Below are positions 1 through 11,971 of a DNA stretch of 64,000 bases, one piece after another (positions within the stretch are counted from its first letter, which is position 1; the number at the start of each line of letters is the position of its first letter). The position numbers were made by a program, and so were the translations under genes. This DNA comes from Antedon mediterranea (lineage: Eukaryota; Echinodermata; Crinoidea; Comatulida; Antedonidae), in contig NC_092672.1 in NCBI RefSeq assembly GCF_964355755.1, forward strand, positions 36,078,501 to 36,142,500, written 5' to 3'. A model generated the notes under the pieces. That model was not told the origin of the DNA, ran no database searches, and was given only the letters and a program-made list of their open reading frames with translations.

Positions 1-710
1 TGATGTTTACCCCAAACTCGGTGTGGATTCAAGATTATGGATGACACATATAATGATATTCGATTATTGAACTATGTGATAAATCCCTAACACGTCGTGC
101 ATATTAAACCTATAGGCCTACACTATACTTTCTATTATAATATTCATAACATAATTTGTAATCTCACATTCATCATACATTTTATAATTTCATATACAAA
201 GAAATGATAACACGGCTGTTGTGCGATACCCACAACAAATTTATATAATTTTGTTTTAAAAAATGTTTATTATATTCTTTCCATAATATCGATATATCGA
301 TAATATCGATATATTGTATCCATTGTATTCATTAAGAATTTGTACATGGAATTTTCAACCTGCAGCTTTAACAAGCCAGTAAAACGAGCTGCAGAACAGA
401 AATGTTTGTATCCGCATATAATTTGCATACAGGTACGTATCTACGTTACACATACATCTTAATAACACCCACATGACTCGAAGGTGAGGGAAAGAAAAGG
501 AATGGCACAATGGATATATTATTGGTATGTTAGTAAACTTTCAAAAACAGTTTTCATTCATTTCTATATTTTATAAATACGGCATAATTTAAACACTGTT
601 GTGTATTGAATAGATAGAAATATGACTGCAGAAGATTCGGTCAAGCAATCTAATAGCAATAAGACTAAGAACATTTTTTCCTAAAGCACGACGAGCTGCG
701 CACAACACTG

Positions 711-950
711 GGCTTAATTCATAACAATGAATCCTACCAAAGCAGTCAAATTATCTTCATTTATAGGCTAGGCTTAATCTTTTCTACATTTTTCGGGGAA
801 AAAAGAACCCTACAGACGTGGAGTATAACAATTAAGAGCATGCAACTAAAGGCTTAATTCATGCAAATTATTTTCATCTAGGCTAGGTCTAATATTTTCG
901 TCTTTCTCGTCCCATTTTGCGGGAAAAAGAATCCTACGGACCTGGAGTAT
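711..950. repeat. Diverged tandem pair, about 115 bp per copy
   Basis: The two copies run 711-827 and 851-950. Both begin GGCTTAATTCAT, continue through GGCTAGG and a GGGAAAAAGAA-like stretch, and end near CTACNGAC and TGGAGTAT. Confidence 0.6.
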
Positions 951-1916
951 TGCTATAAATGTATATGTATATGTATAAATCAATCCCTACATGCGTACCA
1001 TGGTAATTAGTTCGTATTTGCAGCTCCTGTATCAAATATATTTTAGAGTTATAGTTACAGATTATATAGCTAGAATTATGTCTGTTTGAATGTAATGAAA
1101 TTTAGACAGCGTCCAGACAGCCTACATGCCCGACAACAATAAAGAAGAATGTATCTTGTGATGACACTACGGATGAATAGACTGGCAGGGTTGTTGTTAA
1201 GTGTTACAAGAGGCAAAACGCTCGATTCTCGTCTTGTTAATTCAATAAGAAGTTAATAGACACTTGATGTAATATTATATGGATGTTTTGTTCTTTTTAA
1301 TACGTCTTTTGATTTGGTTCGAGACTAAATGACTGAAAATATGCAAGCAGAACTGAAGAAGAGGCAGTTAGCGATGTGTCAGTTAATTTAAATAGCGCCT
1401 CTTGTATTCCGCCAAGCGAGGAACAATAATTGAACGAGAGTTAAATCGAACGCGATTGTGTCAGGATTATTAACGGAATACGAGCTGGCACGAGTTGCCG
1501 ATCGCTCGTGCGGTCATAAAATCTCAATAGATTTGTGTTTGGCGTTTTCTTTTTTTAAAAAACCAAGTAGTCGTAAAATATATTGTGTAAGAGAAGTCGA
1601 TATCACTTTCGCAACCTAAAACAGGCCATTATTTTATAATTCATAAAAACAACTCACTTAAAAACATAAGATAAAGTTTACATTTACGACGGTAACAAAA
1701 AGCACAAATCTTATATTCAATGTGTCCATCTTCTTTAACAATATTCGTGTAATCATTAGAAAAACGGGTATTTGTCTAAAGCGTATAATTCTTATTAAAT
1801 GTAGAGTTTGTAAGAGGGTTGATAACCAATACAATACAAGCAAATTGATATCTTACAAACAGAGACCCTTCCATACTCGAACATTTACGTTTAAACCGTT
1901 GCTAATTATGTACGGT

Positions 1917-2012
1917 AAGCCTACGACTTTATGTAGGCCTATTCGCTCGTCAATGGGCCTACCATCGATAGGGGCCTACGAAATGTTTAGGCCTCGTCAA
2001 ATAGGCCTACCT
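1917..2012. repeat. Dense cluster of GGCCTA-type motifs
   Basis: About six copies of GGCCTA or AGGCCT and variants occur in under 100 bp. The same palindromic core recurs across the window, for example doubled at 7058-7072, 13478-13492 and 16100-16115, and at 48296 and 53550-53578. Confidence 0.6.
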
Positions 2013-2395
2013 TCTTTTATATCACCGTCCGTCGATGTGCCTCGCGTTGGTCAAGGGATTGATGACTAATGTCATCAGCAAGTTCGACTCCGGACGAGGT
2101 TAATGTCCGTTTTACCATGTTCTCTTCAATTACGCGGCGTTTGTGGATACACATAATCGACGTAAATTACTTAGAACATTATCAATCTCATCGAAAAACC
2201 ATTTTATATAAAGAAAATCCATTTGTGTGTTTAGTGATCTTACAACTTTTACGCAAGCAAAGCACGTTCACGTTTAAAAAGCTTACCAAAGAGTACTTAG
2301 GAAATAGCATCGTTATTAACATGAAGAACAAGTCTTTTAAAACACAAACATCCATGAACTCATCATCCTGATATTCTAATTTAATTCAAATGTGA

Positions 2396-2645
2396 AGCAG
2401 AGACACAATGATGTCATATCACTACCATGTTTGGGCATATCACTACCATGTTTGGGCATATCACTACCATGTTTGGGCATTATCACTACCAACCATTTGG
2501 GCATATCACTACCATGTTTCATATCACTACCATAATTATTTGGGTATATCATTACCATATTTGAGTACATCCATACTATATTTTGGTATATTACTACCAT
2601 ATTTGGACATATCACACATTCTTTTATAGTGTAGACAGAGCTTTA
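2396..2645. mobile_element. MITE family B, copy with expanded internal 21-bp array
   Basis: It ends with ATAGTGTAGACAGAGCTT (2627-2644), the family B right end. From about 2412 to 2612 a 21-bp unit (CATATCACTACCATGTTTGGG) repeats roughly nine times with growing divergence. The array is open in several frames on both strands because 21 is a multiple of three, which explains the Tyr/His-rich ORFs here; they are not genes. Confidence 0.7.
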
Positions 2646-2988
2646 TAAAGATTCACCAAGAAACATAAAATTTCAATATAAATGTAGGGAGGGCCTAGGT
2701 CCTTCTCAAATCGAAAGCTCCTAATACCATGAAATGTAGGCCTTATAAGCATACTTTTCTGGCGCAATATTCCTCGTTTGATGCACACAATATTTGCCCA
2801 TTTTTTTGGACAAAATCTTTGTAAACTATAATTCTGTTGTGATTGTAGTTATAATAGTCAGAGTTATAGTCAGAGTCAGAGTTATAACTGATTTTGGTTT
2901 TGTCTTGTGTGAGTTCATCTCACGTTTTTTATTTAAATTCTCAATTATAAATATATTGTACACAGTATATATATATGTAAATTTGGGA

Positions 2989-3196
2989 CAATTAAAGTAG
3001 GTTTTTTTTAAACTAATTTTAACATACTGCTGTTATTACTGAAGGAGAGATGATTGATTCAACGTCCAAACTAGTCTTTTTCTGGTTCAGTACAATTAAA
3101 GTAGGTTTTTTTAAAACTAATTTTAACATACTGCTGTTATTACTGAAGGAGAGATGATTGATTCAACGTCCAAACTAGTCTTTTTCTGGTTCAGTA
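2989..3196. repeat. Tandem duplication, 2 x 104 bp
   Basis: 2989-3092 and 3093-3196 are almost identical, differing mainly in one poly-T run. The low divergence indicates a recent event. Confidence 0.9.
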
Positions 3197-3199
3197 TAA

Positions 3200-4780
3200 A
3201 TTATTTTGTATGTACGAAAAAACTAAATTGGATTTTGTTTGACGCCTATTTTTTTTGTAATATTTCCACGAATCGTGTGATGCCAATATTCGTAATGTGT
3301 CACCTGACCTTACTGTTTTCATCGATTTTTAAAGCAATATTTTATACCTTACCGGTATTAAAAGTTTAATGACATTCTTGTTAATTTTTTTAACAAGTTT
3401 TATTAAGAGATTTCATTCAATAGGCCTATTTGCCCTCTGTTCATCTTTTGTACACGTTTGCTCTGTTGAAGACCTTGCTGAGATATTACAACACCATGCA
3501 GACAATTGGCAGACGATCATCGGCAGACAATAATGGTGTCATTGATGAATACCATATACAAAAATTGGCGCGAACAAAGAATGTGTACGCGCAAACTCGT
3601 ATACCACTTGTAAACGCCTTTTAAACATCATTTCATAATTACAAAAAAGTTGTATGGGGGAAAAATGTTCTTGAGTGTAATTTCTTCCATGTTTGTTGAC
3701 CTCCAAATGTAACGTTGACTTTTATGTAAACATATTGCTTGTTAATGTGTATTCGTCAATAACTTCCGCCGCACAGTTATTACCAACTCAACGTATATTA
3801 ACGCGTTTCTATACAGATTCGCGCGAACAATCCACGCACTTCCCGTTGAACCATTATTGGTAATTATTCTTTTAAAGACAATTAGAGACAACCAGTAGCA
3901 ATGAATGCCGAACACTTAAGTCTAAAATCGTGGAGTTTAGCTAGACACTATCTTGCTTAAAATACCATTTAATCGACACTTAGATGCATACACGGGAGTT
4001 TAATCGTAGATAAAGAGAATGGCTTACGCGGTGATAAAGTGGAATTAATGCGGGAGATCATGTAGTTAGTAAAGAATACAATTAATAGATAATAGCCGGA
4101 AAAAACGAACTAACTCGGTAGTGACGATGATTTCGAATCAACATTTTAAACTAATAATATCCATGCTGATTTTATTTAGTACCATATTACAAATCCGATA
4201 TAGTTTAAAACGCACCAAAACCCTCTCTATCATATTCTAAGTTGGTCCTTAGTGTAATAATTGTATGGATTTGAGGAAATAAATTTTTAATATTATTTTA
4301 ATATATGGTAATTTTCTTCGCAGAATTACACACAAACTATGACGTCACCAACTAAATGGAAACTTTTTAATATCCTATTGAAATAATAAATAATAATTTC
4401 CTAAAATTTGCATTAGAGAAATTTGAGATTTACAACGTAATCTTGAAGTGTCAGAAAGGAGGACTGTTTCTAGTATCACTATGTTGACATAATGACGACG
4501 AGGCAAGGGAACCTATTCCTCTAGGAGTATCCTCTCCCAACAACATCGTAAAATAACAAAAATTGAATTCGATTGAATCACAAGAGAATGTTTATTAGCG
4601 TAAAATGATGCAGTGGAAGCGTCGAGGAGACAGTTAGGATGTCTATTATTTTATTACTTTAAGTGTCATATATCAATATTTAAACGTGCTTAGAAATAGG
4701 TGTCAGGTTTTATTACATTCTAGTGTAGTATGAATTTGTTTCAAACGATACAGTAACAAGTCCCTCTCGTTTTATGTATA
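3200..4780. other. Intergenic; nothing recognised
   Basis: AT-rich sequence without a supported gene, RNA or mobile element. The short ORFs at 3154 and 3430 are unremarkable. Confidence 0.5.
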
Positions 4781-4782
4781 TT

Positions 4783-4896
4783 TGGCTTGGACGCAGCGCA
4801 ACGACGCGTACGCGAGTGAATTTGGATGATCCATTGCGTCCTGATTGGTCAAATTACTTGCGGCGCGCTTACGTCGTTCAAGTGAGAACGAAACTT
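4783..4896. mobile_element. MITE family A copy
   Basis: Starts TTGGACGCAGCGCAACGACG and ends GCGCTTACGTCGTTCAAGTGAGAACG, an imperfect inverted repeat, with CTGATTGGTCAAAT in the middle. This pattern is shared with the copies at 9472, 12965 and 60767. Confidence 0.65.
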
Positions 4897-4899
4897 TCG

Positions 4900-7870
4900 G
4901 CCTACCAACTTGACACCTGAATTTACCACTGAATTTACCACTGAATATGATGGTCATTATGCTCATTTCCATTTTGTTTTACTAAATCTGTCCAAATATT
5001 ATATTGGTGAGGTGAAGTGGCCAGACGAACTGACCAATTGTAGTTGTGGGTTGTCGCATCGCGTTATATGCCACAGAAACTTTGACGAACTGTATAAGTT
5101 GTCACACGGTTACACACCCTTCGCGGACGGCGTTCAAAGACGAATAATAATGGCTCAGGTTTTGTACGCGCGCGTAATGTTTGTGTGTCGCGTCACTGCT
5201 GTCACTGAAATTGACGATTGACGTAATCAATATTATAATTTGATTTGTTCGAAAATGGTCGTTGGATGCAAACATAATGAAATCAGCCATTCGGTAAAAA
5301 TGAGACCAAGAATAGCAAGTACGTACGTATTGTTGTATTGATTATAGAGAGGTGATAATCCATCCATCTAGAATCAGTTAGTTAATTCGACTGTAAATAA
5401 TATTGCCATACAAACACCGACATTACACAGACAGAGCGTACTTTAAGTTCATATACTTAAGAATAATTGTATTCAAATAAGAGTGTTTTAATTTTCATGC
5501 CTTGTAAGTTGTATAGGCCTAAATGGTTTATTTTGCTTTCCCTCGTGGAGTTCTACCAGATTCCTATTGTCTTTGTATTATAGTGCGGCAATTGTGTGAT
5601 GTCAGAAATCACAGTAAGACTAACACTAACAGTTGGTATAGTACTATGAATGTATAAACATGAGTAAAATAATTTTAAGACTAACAGTAGGCTACAGTAC
5701 TATGAATGTAAACAAGATCGAAAAAAATATCAAAAAAATAATAATATTTGAGGTTAATTAAACAACTATCATCATGAAGATGAATGTGCTGATAAAGATT
5801 ATGTAAATAATGATCGTGATAATGACGGCTACATGAATATGGATGATATAAACGTAAACCTATAGGTAACTATTAGTATTATGGAGGAATTTAAAATATC
5901 GCCCTGCCTTAAGCCAGCTCGAGCGTTAGAACAACTTCAGGAAAAGGAAAAGGAAGCGCCGTCTGAAATTAGTTTCGATCCAATGAGCTGGTTTACATTT
6001 ATTACAAAGATAAAATATAGACGTAAGGGCGATTGATGAGGCGTAAGCTCTTCTGAAATAACTTGTCTGTGGAGATTTATTAGGTGTAAATTCTTGGCGC
6101 CAAAGGTTCGTGGAGGTGTAAATTGGATAGGTCGTGATTCAATAAGCAGGCGACAGGGTTTGTTTGTTCTTGACGCCTTTCAGCTAATGATATTGCATAG
6201 GTAGTATTAGTTATTAGCGCTATACAAACAAATCGTGCCGCTGATCAAGGAAGCGAGAGGAAAATGTCGAAAGTGGTTGCCAGTTAGCCTTGGATTGCCA
6301 GACTGCACGAGAATCGTCCATTCGCGTCTAATATTACGAGAGCTGTGATTGGTCAAAAGTGATATTCTCAATCAACAAGGTTGTTAGAGGCGGCTCAGTT
6401 CCTACCAAACGTGTAGCCTTGGCGATGGAAAAGACCACCGGTTACACAAGGAAGAGAAACAGTTTACTTAAAGTTTATGTTTTAATGACACTTTACCTTT
6501 TACCGCGCCGCTGTATTCCTACCGCTTGCTACGGTATTTGCATTACGTTGTTTGATTTGGCGCCAGTAATTCGCACGTCAGGCCAATGAAGATTCTGTAG
6601 CATAACAGATCACTAAAATTTATTTATGTCATTGATTTTACTGTCAGTTGTTTGCAGGTGTGCAATTGATGGCATTGACAATATATTTAGGGTGGGACCA
6701 CCATACTTTCATTCGTCCACTCCACAAGAGCCAAAGAAACCGTTTCTTTTCTTACGTAAACAACGTATTTAAAAAAAAACTTACCTTTTGCTGAACAAAC
6801 GTCATAAATTAAGTGTAACTCATAAAGTGACAAAACTATTTAAACTTAAACTCGATAAAAGAACACCATCGAATTGAAATATCAACTCAAATACTCTAAT
6901 GAAGAACAACGTGTTAATATAATGTTATATCACATCAGCACAGGGATAACGATAACCTGTTTTCTAAAAAAAACTTGAAAAAAATATTGAGATTATATTC
7001 TATTGCTAAGATTTCAAACAATCAATCAAAACATGTATTTCTCTTTAAGTTCATAATAGGCCTAGGCCTAATAAATTACAATAATTTGAGTAATTTAGAG
7101 GGGCAAAAAAAATGCAAAGCTTGTGAGAGGCAGATTATAAAACTAAAAAGGAAAAACAGGTTAACACTGAAATACTAATGCTAAATGTATATTTGAATTA
7201 AATTTAATGTTTTCTCAGTTCTAATAGTAATAATTCAATCCAATCTCTCTTCTATGAAAAATTATGTTGTTTCCTCGTCTTTCCCAAGTGTACTATTTAT
7301 ATATCACTGGCGATAGATTCAAACTTTATTTTTATTCATATTTAAAAAACTAATGAGATATTTTTAATGGTTTCCCGAGGCCTTTCTGTTTAAATTTGTC
7401 CACATGCCACTATTGATTGTAATACACGCTTACAACCTCTTAATATACGATGGTTAACGTTTCGCGTTTGAAATCTCACCAATCCAGTTATTTTTCTACT
7501 GCTCCTAATGAATTAAAATGTGAAAATGAGTCTAGCCTTTTAGTCATTAGGATACTTTACCATTTTTCAATACTGTGAAACAATTTACTCCATTATATGC
7601 TACCTAGGCCTCTCTTTAGAATACAAATAAACGTCGCTTAAGTTGTCTTTTATCGCCGCCTGATGCCTGTAAAATACAACTGCTACCGACAACAGCCCAG
7701 CAGTGGTCTTCGTTTTAGATAATTACTTGAATGAATCGATCTTTCACCATAATTGACAATAATTACGAACAAATTAAAGACACAATAGAAAAAACAGTTG
7801 CTCACTTGATGTTCACTTTTGATATTAATCGATAGACACTCTTCTATTGTGTAAAGCTTCTCTCAGCTTC
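4900..7870. other. Intergenic; no gene recognised
   Basis: Contains a 12-bp duplication (TGAATTTACCAC) near 4917 and a diverged direct pair at 5615-5660 and 5676-5714 (CTAACA...AGTACTATGAATGTA). 6000-6350 is relatively GC-rich with no evident function. The ORF 4910-5221 (103 codons) has no recognisable domain. Confidence 0.5.
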
Positions 7871-8048
7871 TCTCTTAGACGCAACACAAAGATGACGCGG
7901 GGCGAGCAATGCAAGGACGACGCGGGGCGCGCAACGCAAGGACGACGCGGGGCGCGCAACACAAAGACGACGCGGGGCGCGTAACACAAAGACGACGCGG
8001 GGCGCGCAACACAAGGACGACGCAGGGCGCGCGCGTACCAATCACGAG
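7871..8048. repeat. GC-rich 25-bp minisatellite, probably expanded inside a family A MITE
   Basis: Units of exactly 25 bp (GACGACGCGGGGCGCGCAAC plus RCAAR) start at 7891, 7916, 7941, 7966, 7991 and 8016. The array is flanked by TTAGACGCAACACAAAG on one side and GCGTACCAATCACGAG on the other, both family A-like. It is strikingly GC-rich in an AT-rich region. The Arg/Ala/Pro-rich minus-strand ORFs are by-products. Confidence 0.8.
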
Positions 8049-8049
8049 A

Positions 8050-9470
8050 TAAGATCATAATGTTTGATTTGAGAGTATAAAACATTTAATCCGTTGGTTT
8101 AGTGAATTAAAAAGTAACGCACTTTCGGGAATTATTAAATGTAAACTATTATATAAATTTGGTATTATTAACTTGAGTTGCCTAAATAGAAATGTAAAAA
8201 AAAAGCAATGTGAAGATAATGTAATTTACAAGAAACTTTGACAGATCTTTTTATATCAATTACGGGGGTCGATTTTCGTCAACCTAAGGTTCAATTCAAT
8301 TTAAGTTTTTAACAAATCAATCATTATTACTTCTAAACGTGGAGAGCCTTGTGCAGTACCCACAATCTCCTTCAGCATATAGAGCCCAAAAACATTCAGT
8401 AAGCGGAAAGGCAATAATTATTCGTTGAGTCCCAAGCGGCATCGTACAACTTCGCCTACAAGTTAGGCTGAGTGCGATGTGAGAAAGGCCAGTGGAAGAC
8501 CCTGGTCTTGCGAGCCAAAAATACAGTCGATTACAAGCTGTTCTACCAAGCGCACTGCCTGGTGATGAGTAACACATTCGGTTTAATTATGTATTTAACA
8601 AGTTGATCTGTGTTTTCAACAAGTCTAGATCATGTAAGTGTCTTCGGATGACGACTACAAACCATCGAAATATTTTCTGATTTTAAAAAACGGCTCAGAA
8701 GCTGATAAGCCAGTAACTTAAATACAAAATCTCAATTGATAAACTCATAACCGGCGAACGCGTATTTAGCTCGGGCACAAACCGAGATCCAATAATTTGT
8801 TTGATAATTGGGTGTCTTGGTGTTACTTTTATTCCAATTAAAGATGTATAATGTCCCCAAAAACATGAGAGAAATGAAGATTAATAAAATCAGATTTTGA
8901 ATAGGCCATTTTGTAGGTTTAATAAAGTTAATCACTTCTTTTGAAAATAAAATGAAACAAAGTTTTCACTTATAAAAACACAGACAAATGGTTAAATTTA
9001 ACAAAAAGTCATTGACTGGTAGCCAATTTAATATTTTCATGATTTCATAATTTGTTCATGTAAATAATTTGTTTTTTGATCAAATTTTTGGTCAAAGTGA
9101 ATAACTATTGTAGAAAATTAAAATGGTATATTCAACAACAAAATTTGGAACAAATAATTTTTTAGGCGGACAATATTATATCTTTAATAGTAGCTGGCCA
9201 CTTTTTTGTTTGGTTCTGACCCTAAACGCTTTTTAATATACGAAAATGAATGTTGTGGCTTGTAATTAAAAGTGTAATATTGTCTTGCTCATAATCGTTT
9301 TGTATCATTGTCATCATTATCATTGTCTTCGTTACCATCAACCTCGTCATTGTAATCTTTATCTTCCTCCTCCTTCTTTCTCATCAGTCTTCTTTTCTTT
9401 TTCTTTTTAAAATTCAACACAAATCGATGTTGTTTTTCTTCATAAATGTTCAGCCTAATGATTGGTTCCC
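8050..9470. other. Intergenic, with one dispersed repeat
   Basis: 8826-8940 resembles 32127-32235, and partly 60585-60645. 9300-9420 is a pyrimidine-rich low-complexity stretch that yields a Lys/Asp/Glu-rich minus-strand ORF. No supported gene. Confidence 0.5.
8826..8940. repeat. Dispersed repeat family C, copy 1
   Basis: Shares AATGAAGATTAATAAAATCA, CCCCAAAAA and TAATAAAGTTA blocks in order with 32127-32235, and AGGCCATTTTGTAGG with 60585-60645. Type unknown; possibly a retroelement tail. Confidence 0.5.
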
Positions 9471-9471
9471 A

Positions 9472-9609
9472 CGCAACACAAGGACGTAACGCAACGTAAG
9501 TGAGTTGACCAATCACAAGCGATGAATTATTCGAACTGTTGCTTGCCATTGGTCAACACGCTAGCGTTGCGTTTACGTCCTTGCGTTACGTCCAAGTGAG
9601 AAACAAGCT
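9472..9609. mobile_element. MITE family A copy, nearly complete
   Basis: Starts TTGGTTCCCACGCAACACAAGG and ends CGTCCTTGCGTTACGTCCAAGTGAGAA. The two halves form an imperfect palindrome around CAATCACAAGCGATGAATT. Confidence 0.75.
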
Positions 9610-9612
9610 TGA

Positions 9613-11120
9613 CGTCGAACGGAAGTGTCTAAATCCTCACCAAGGTGCCTTCATTCTTTACTGTCTTTTTTTTATACTCCTTGTTTTCATTCAGAAAAAT
9701 AGTGAAAGTGAAAGTAAACCAATAAAAAGAATAAACATCTTAAAATAACTTGTTCTACCAACATAAAAAGATAATCGGTGATTAGTAAAGTGACTAATCT
9801 AGGCCTTACCCTCCAAACATTCTGTGGTGGTGGAGTCACGGGGGCTCCTTATCGGCGCAATCAAATCCACCCTTCGTGTACACGCAAGACAGTTTCAAAT
9901 CTTATAATCATAATAAGTAATACTTTGTACAATTAATTTTAATAGGAATAATAATGAGTGATGATTACAGAGGTCATGGATGCTATAATGAAAGTACCAC
10001 TCACACTATACAGTATTACGGTGTCCTTCAGAACAACGTTGGTGTTTAATACGAAAGCTACACAGTTCTTGTTTGGTGAATCGTGGGAAAGGTTTTTATA
10101 AGGAGTCCGTAAGACTGGAGTCTTTGGCGGTTGTAAAATGAGTGGGATGTCAAAAATGAGTGACGGTGAGAGAGGAGTTGGACCGACAGTCAATCAAACC
10201 GACGAATCAATATACCAGGTCTTTTTGTATTTACTGATTGATCAATTGTTCCATGTTGATCATGAATGTAAATATTATGTGTGCATTGTTTGTGTTTTTT
10301 TGCCAAGAAAACAATTATCATTGTACTACTGTATAATGTATGAAAGACTTAATAAATCGAATCTGAATCTGTTTGAACCGTCACTGTACACATTTGCCAA
10401 CAAAATGATGTATATTTTGTTTAATCTGAAAGTAACTTCAATAAATGACATAGGCCTAAATAATATAGTGCAATTTCCCAATTCGCTTTCTCACGTGTGA
10501 AGTTTGACTGGTCAAGAGTGGCTATTTTTACAGTTATGCAATGAAATTCGGTATTGTTCAAGTGTGAAGTTGCCCGACACAGTAACCATTTATTATCCTT
10601 CTGTATAATCCCATTCACATTCTTCCTCATTCTAGTATTCTATAAAAACATAGAAATATATGTTAAGAAGAATAATGGATGTAACAATTGATTAAAAACT
10701 ATGCCAGTCATGGTGATGGCGGATGTAATCGGCTATGTGGAGATGAATGATACTGACCACTTGGTCCAGGAAACCGGCAGACAACCATCCGAAATGTGTG
10801 ACCATTAGCAAGCGCCACATTGACCATAGCCACCGGTCACTTAAAGAGCGCGTCCTCTGAAAATACCGAGCGTTGAGAAACAGAAACCATTCGTTCGGCT
10901 CCGACTTGTAAAATATGATTCACCCTCTGTCTTTGTTATTTACGACAACTGTACATCAACATAAGTGTTGTACAAAATACACCACCATTAAGGGGCTGGC
11001 TACTTTCAAAGCGGAAATAATAGTCACAATAATAATGTCGACTTTCATTTCATTTTTTTTTCCAAGTTTAAGATTTGCTGTAAAACATTAAAGTTATGTT
11101 TTTAGGCTACACATCATAAA
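9613..11120. other. Intergenic; possible retroelement tail
   Basis: 10328-10372 (AATGTATGAAAGACTTAATAAAT, then repeated AATCTG) resembles the simple-repeat tail of a non-LTR retrotransposon, weakly. The ORF 10138-10500 begins MSGMSKMSDGERG and has no recognisable domain. Confidence 0.4.
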
Positions 11121-11213
11121 GTTTGGTTCCACTAGAACGCAACACAATGACGTAAGCGCAACGCAAGCTGACCAACAACAAGTGTATGAATAATTCAGCG
11201 CTTGGGATTGGTC
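11121..11213. mobile_element. MITE family A, left half only
   Basis: TTTGGTTCCACTAGAACGCA through GGGATTGGTC matches the left part and middle of family A. The right arm is missing and family B sequence follows immediately. Confidence 0.65.
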
Positions 11214-11304
11214 ATATCACTACCATATTTGAGCATATCACTACTATATTTGAGCATATCACTACCATATTAATTGATCATAACTAGATAGTGTATACAG
11301 AGCT
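11213..11304. mobile_element. MITE family B, right half, fused to a family A half
   Basis: Three internal units (CATATCACTACCATATTTGAG type), then a degenerate right end GATAGTGTATACAGAGCTT. Its left boundary falls directly on the truncated family A copy. Confidence 0.65.
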
Positions 11305-11810
11305 TTACGTTACGTATAGTGCGGAAAACGGATTATGTGCGCATTACGCCAGTGAGATGGACGGAACTCCGAGGAGAGACGCACGCGTTAATAGTTAGCC
11401 ACTCGCATCTCTGTGTGGAGTCGTTTTTAACCACACTGCAGCATTTATTGTTACTTGATTTTGCCTCTATTGTATTTCTCATTTTTATTTTGCCACAGCC
11501 TTTGCTCAGACAAGAAGGGTGAACATGGTTATGCCCGAATTTTGCTACTGGAACGCCACCGGCTGTTGGAGTCTTTCGGCCTTCGATCGGTAGTAAAGTG
11601 TGACACATTCAGATAGAACACAAACTAGCATTAAACGTATACTTGTTGTATCCACTAATCATGTTTCCTTCCCAAATATTAGTGCAATTGAAAAACAAAC
11701 AGACAACACTTATAAACTATAACATGCTGTTAACCATTTTGTTAGAGGTCAGGTTAATTGTGAAGTAATATTGAGAATAGGGTGGGGAGTTTGAAATGAC
11801 TGTTAGAGTA

Positions 11811-11970
11811 AAACTCTATCTACAATATCAAACTAGTTTGACAAAAAAAGTGGGATGTGCTCAAATATGGTAGTGATATTCCCAAATATGGTAGTGATAT
11901 GACATCACATGTCCATATATGGGCAACACATTTTTTGTCGCATACAATTTGATAGTGTAGACAGAGCTTT
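11811..11970. mobile_element. MITE family B, full-length copy of about 160 bp
   Basis: The left end AAACTCTATCTACAATATCA pairs with the right end TTGATAGTGTAGACAGAGCTT. The 21-bp internal units (AAATATGGTAGTGATAT) occur in the opposite orientation to those at 2412 and 11221. Confidence 0.75.
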
Positions 11971-11971
11971 G

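Larger units (their letters stand above)
1..2390. other. Intergenic; no gene recognised
   Basis: Holds palindromic ATCGAT-rich sequence at 288-317, the diverged pair at 711-950, a short TGTATA repeat at 960-977 and the GGCCTA cluster at 1917-2012. Two abutting ORFs (1722-2069 and 2069-2371, 115 and 100 codons) have no recognisable domain. 1090-1550 is somewhat richer in CpG than its surroundings, with no evident function. Confidence 0.6.

Noticed and set aside
1722-2371. Two abutting plus-strand ORFs (115 and 100 codons, stop and start overlapping)
   Set aside because: No domain, signal or splice context; the arrangement looks operon-like but this is animal DNA and the composition is ordinary.
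2408-2610. CRISPR-like regular repeats
   Set aside because: Units are contiguous without unique spacers, and the setting is eukaryotic.
2376-2629. Tyr/His/Trp repeat ORF and Met/Pro repeat ORF
   Set aside because: 21-bp MITE-derived repeat is open in several frames; no gene context.
7825-8085. Arg/Ala/Pro-rich minus-strand ORFs
   Set aside because: By-product of the GC-rich 25-bp array.
9289-9549. Lys/Asp/Glu-rich minus-strand ORF
   Set aside because: Low-complexity pyrimidine tract joined to a family A MITE.
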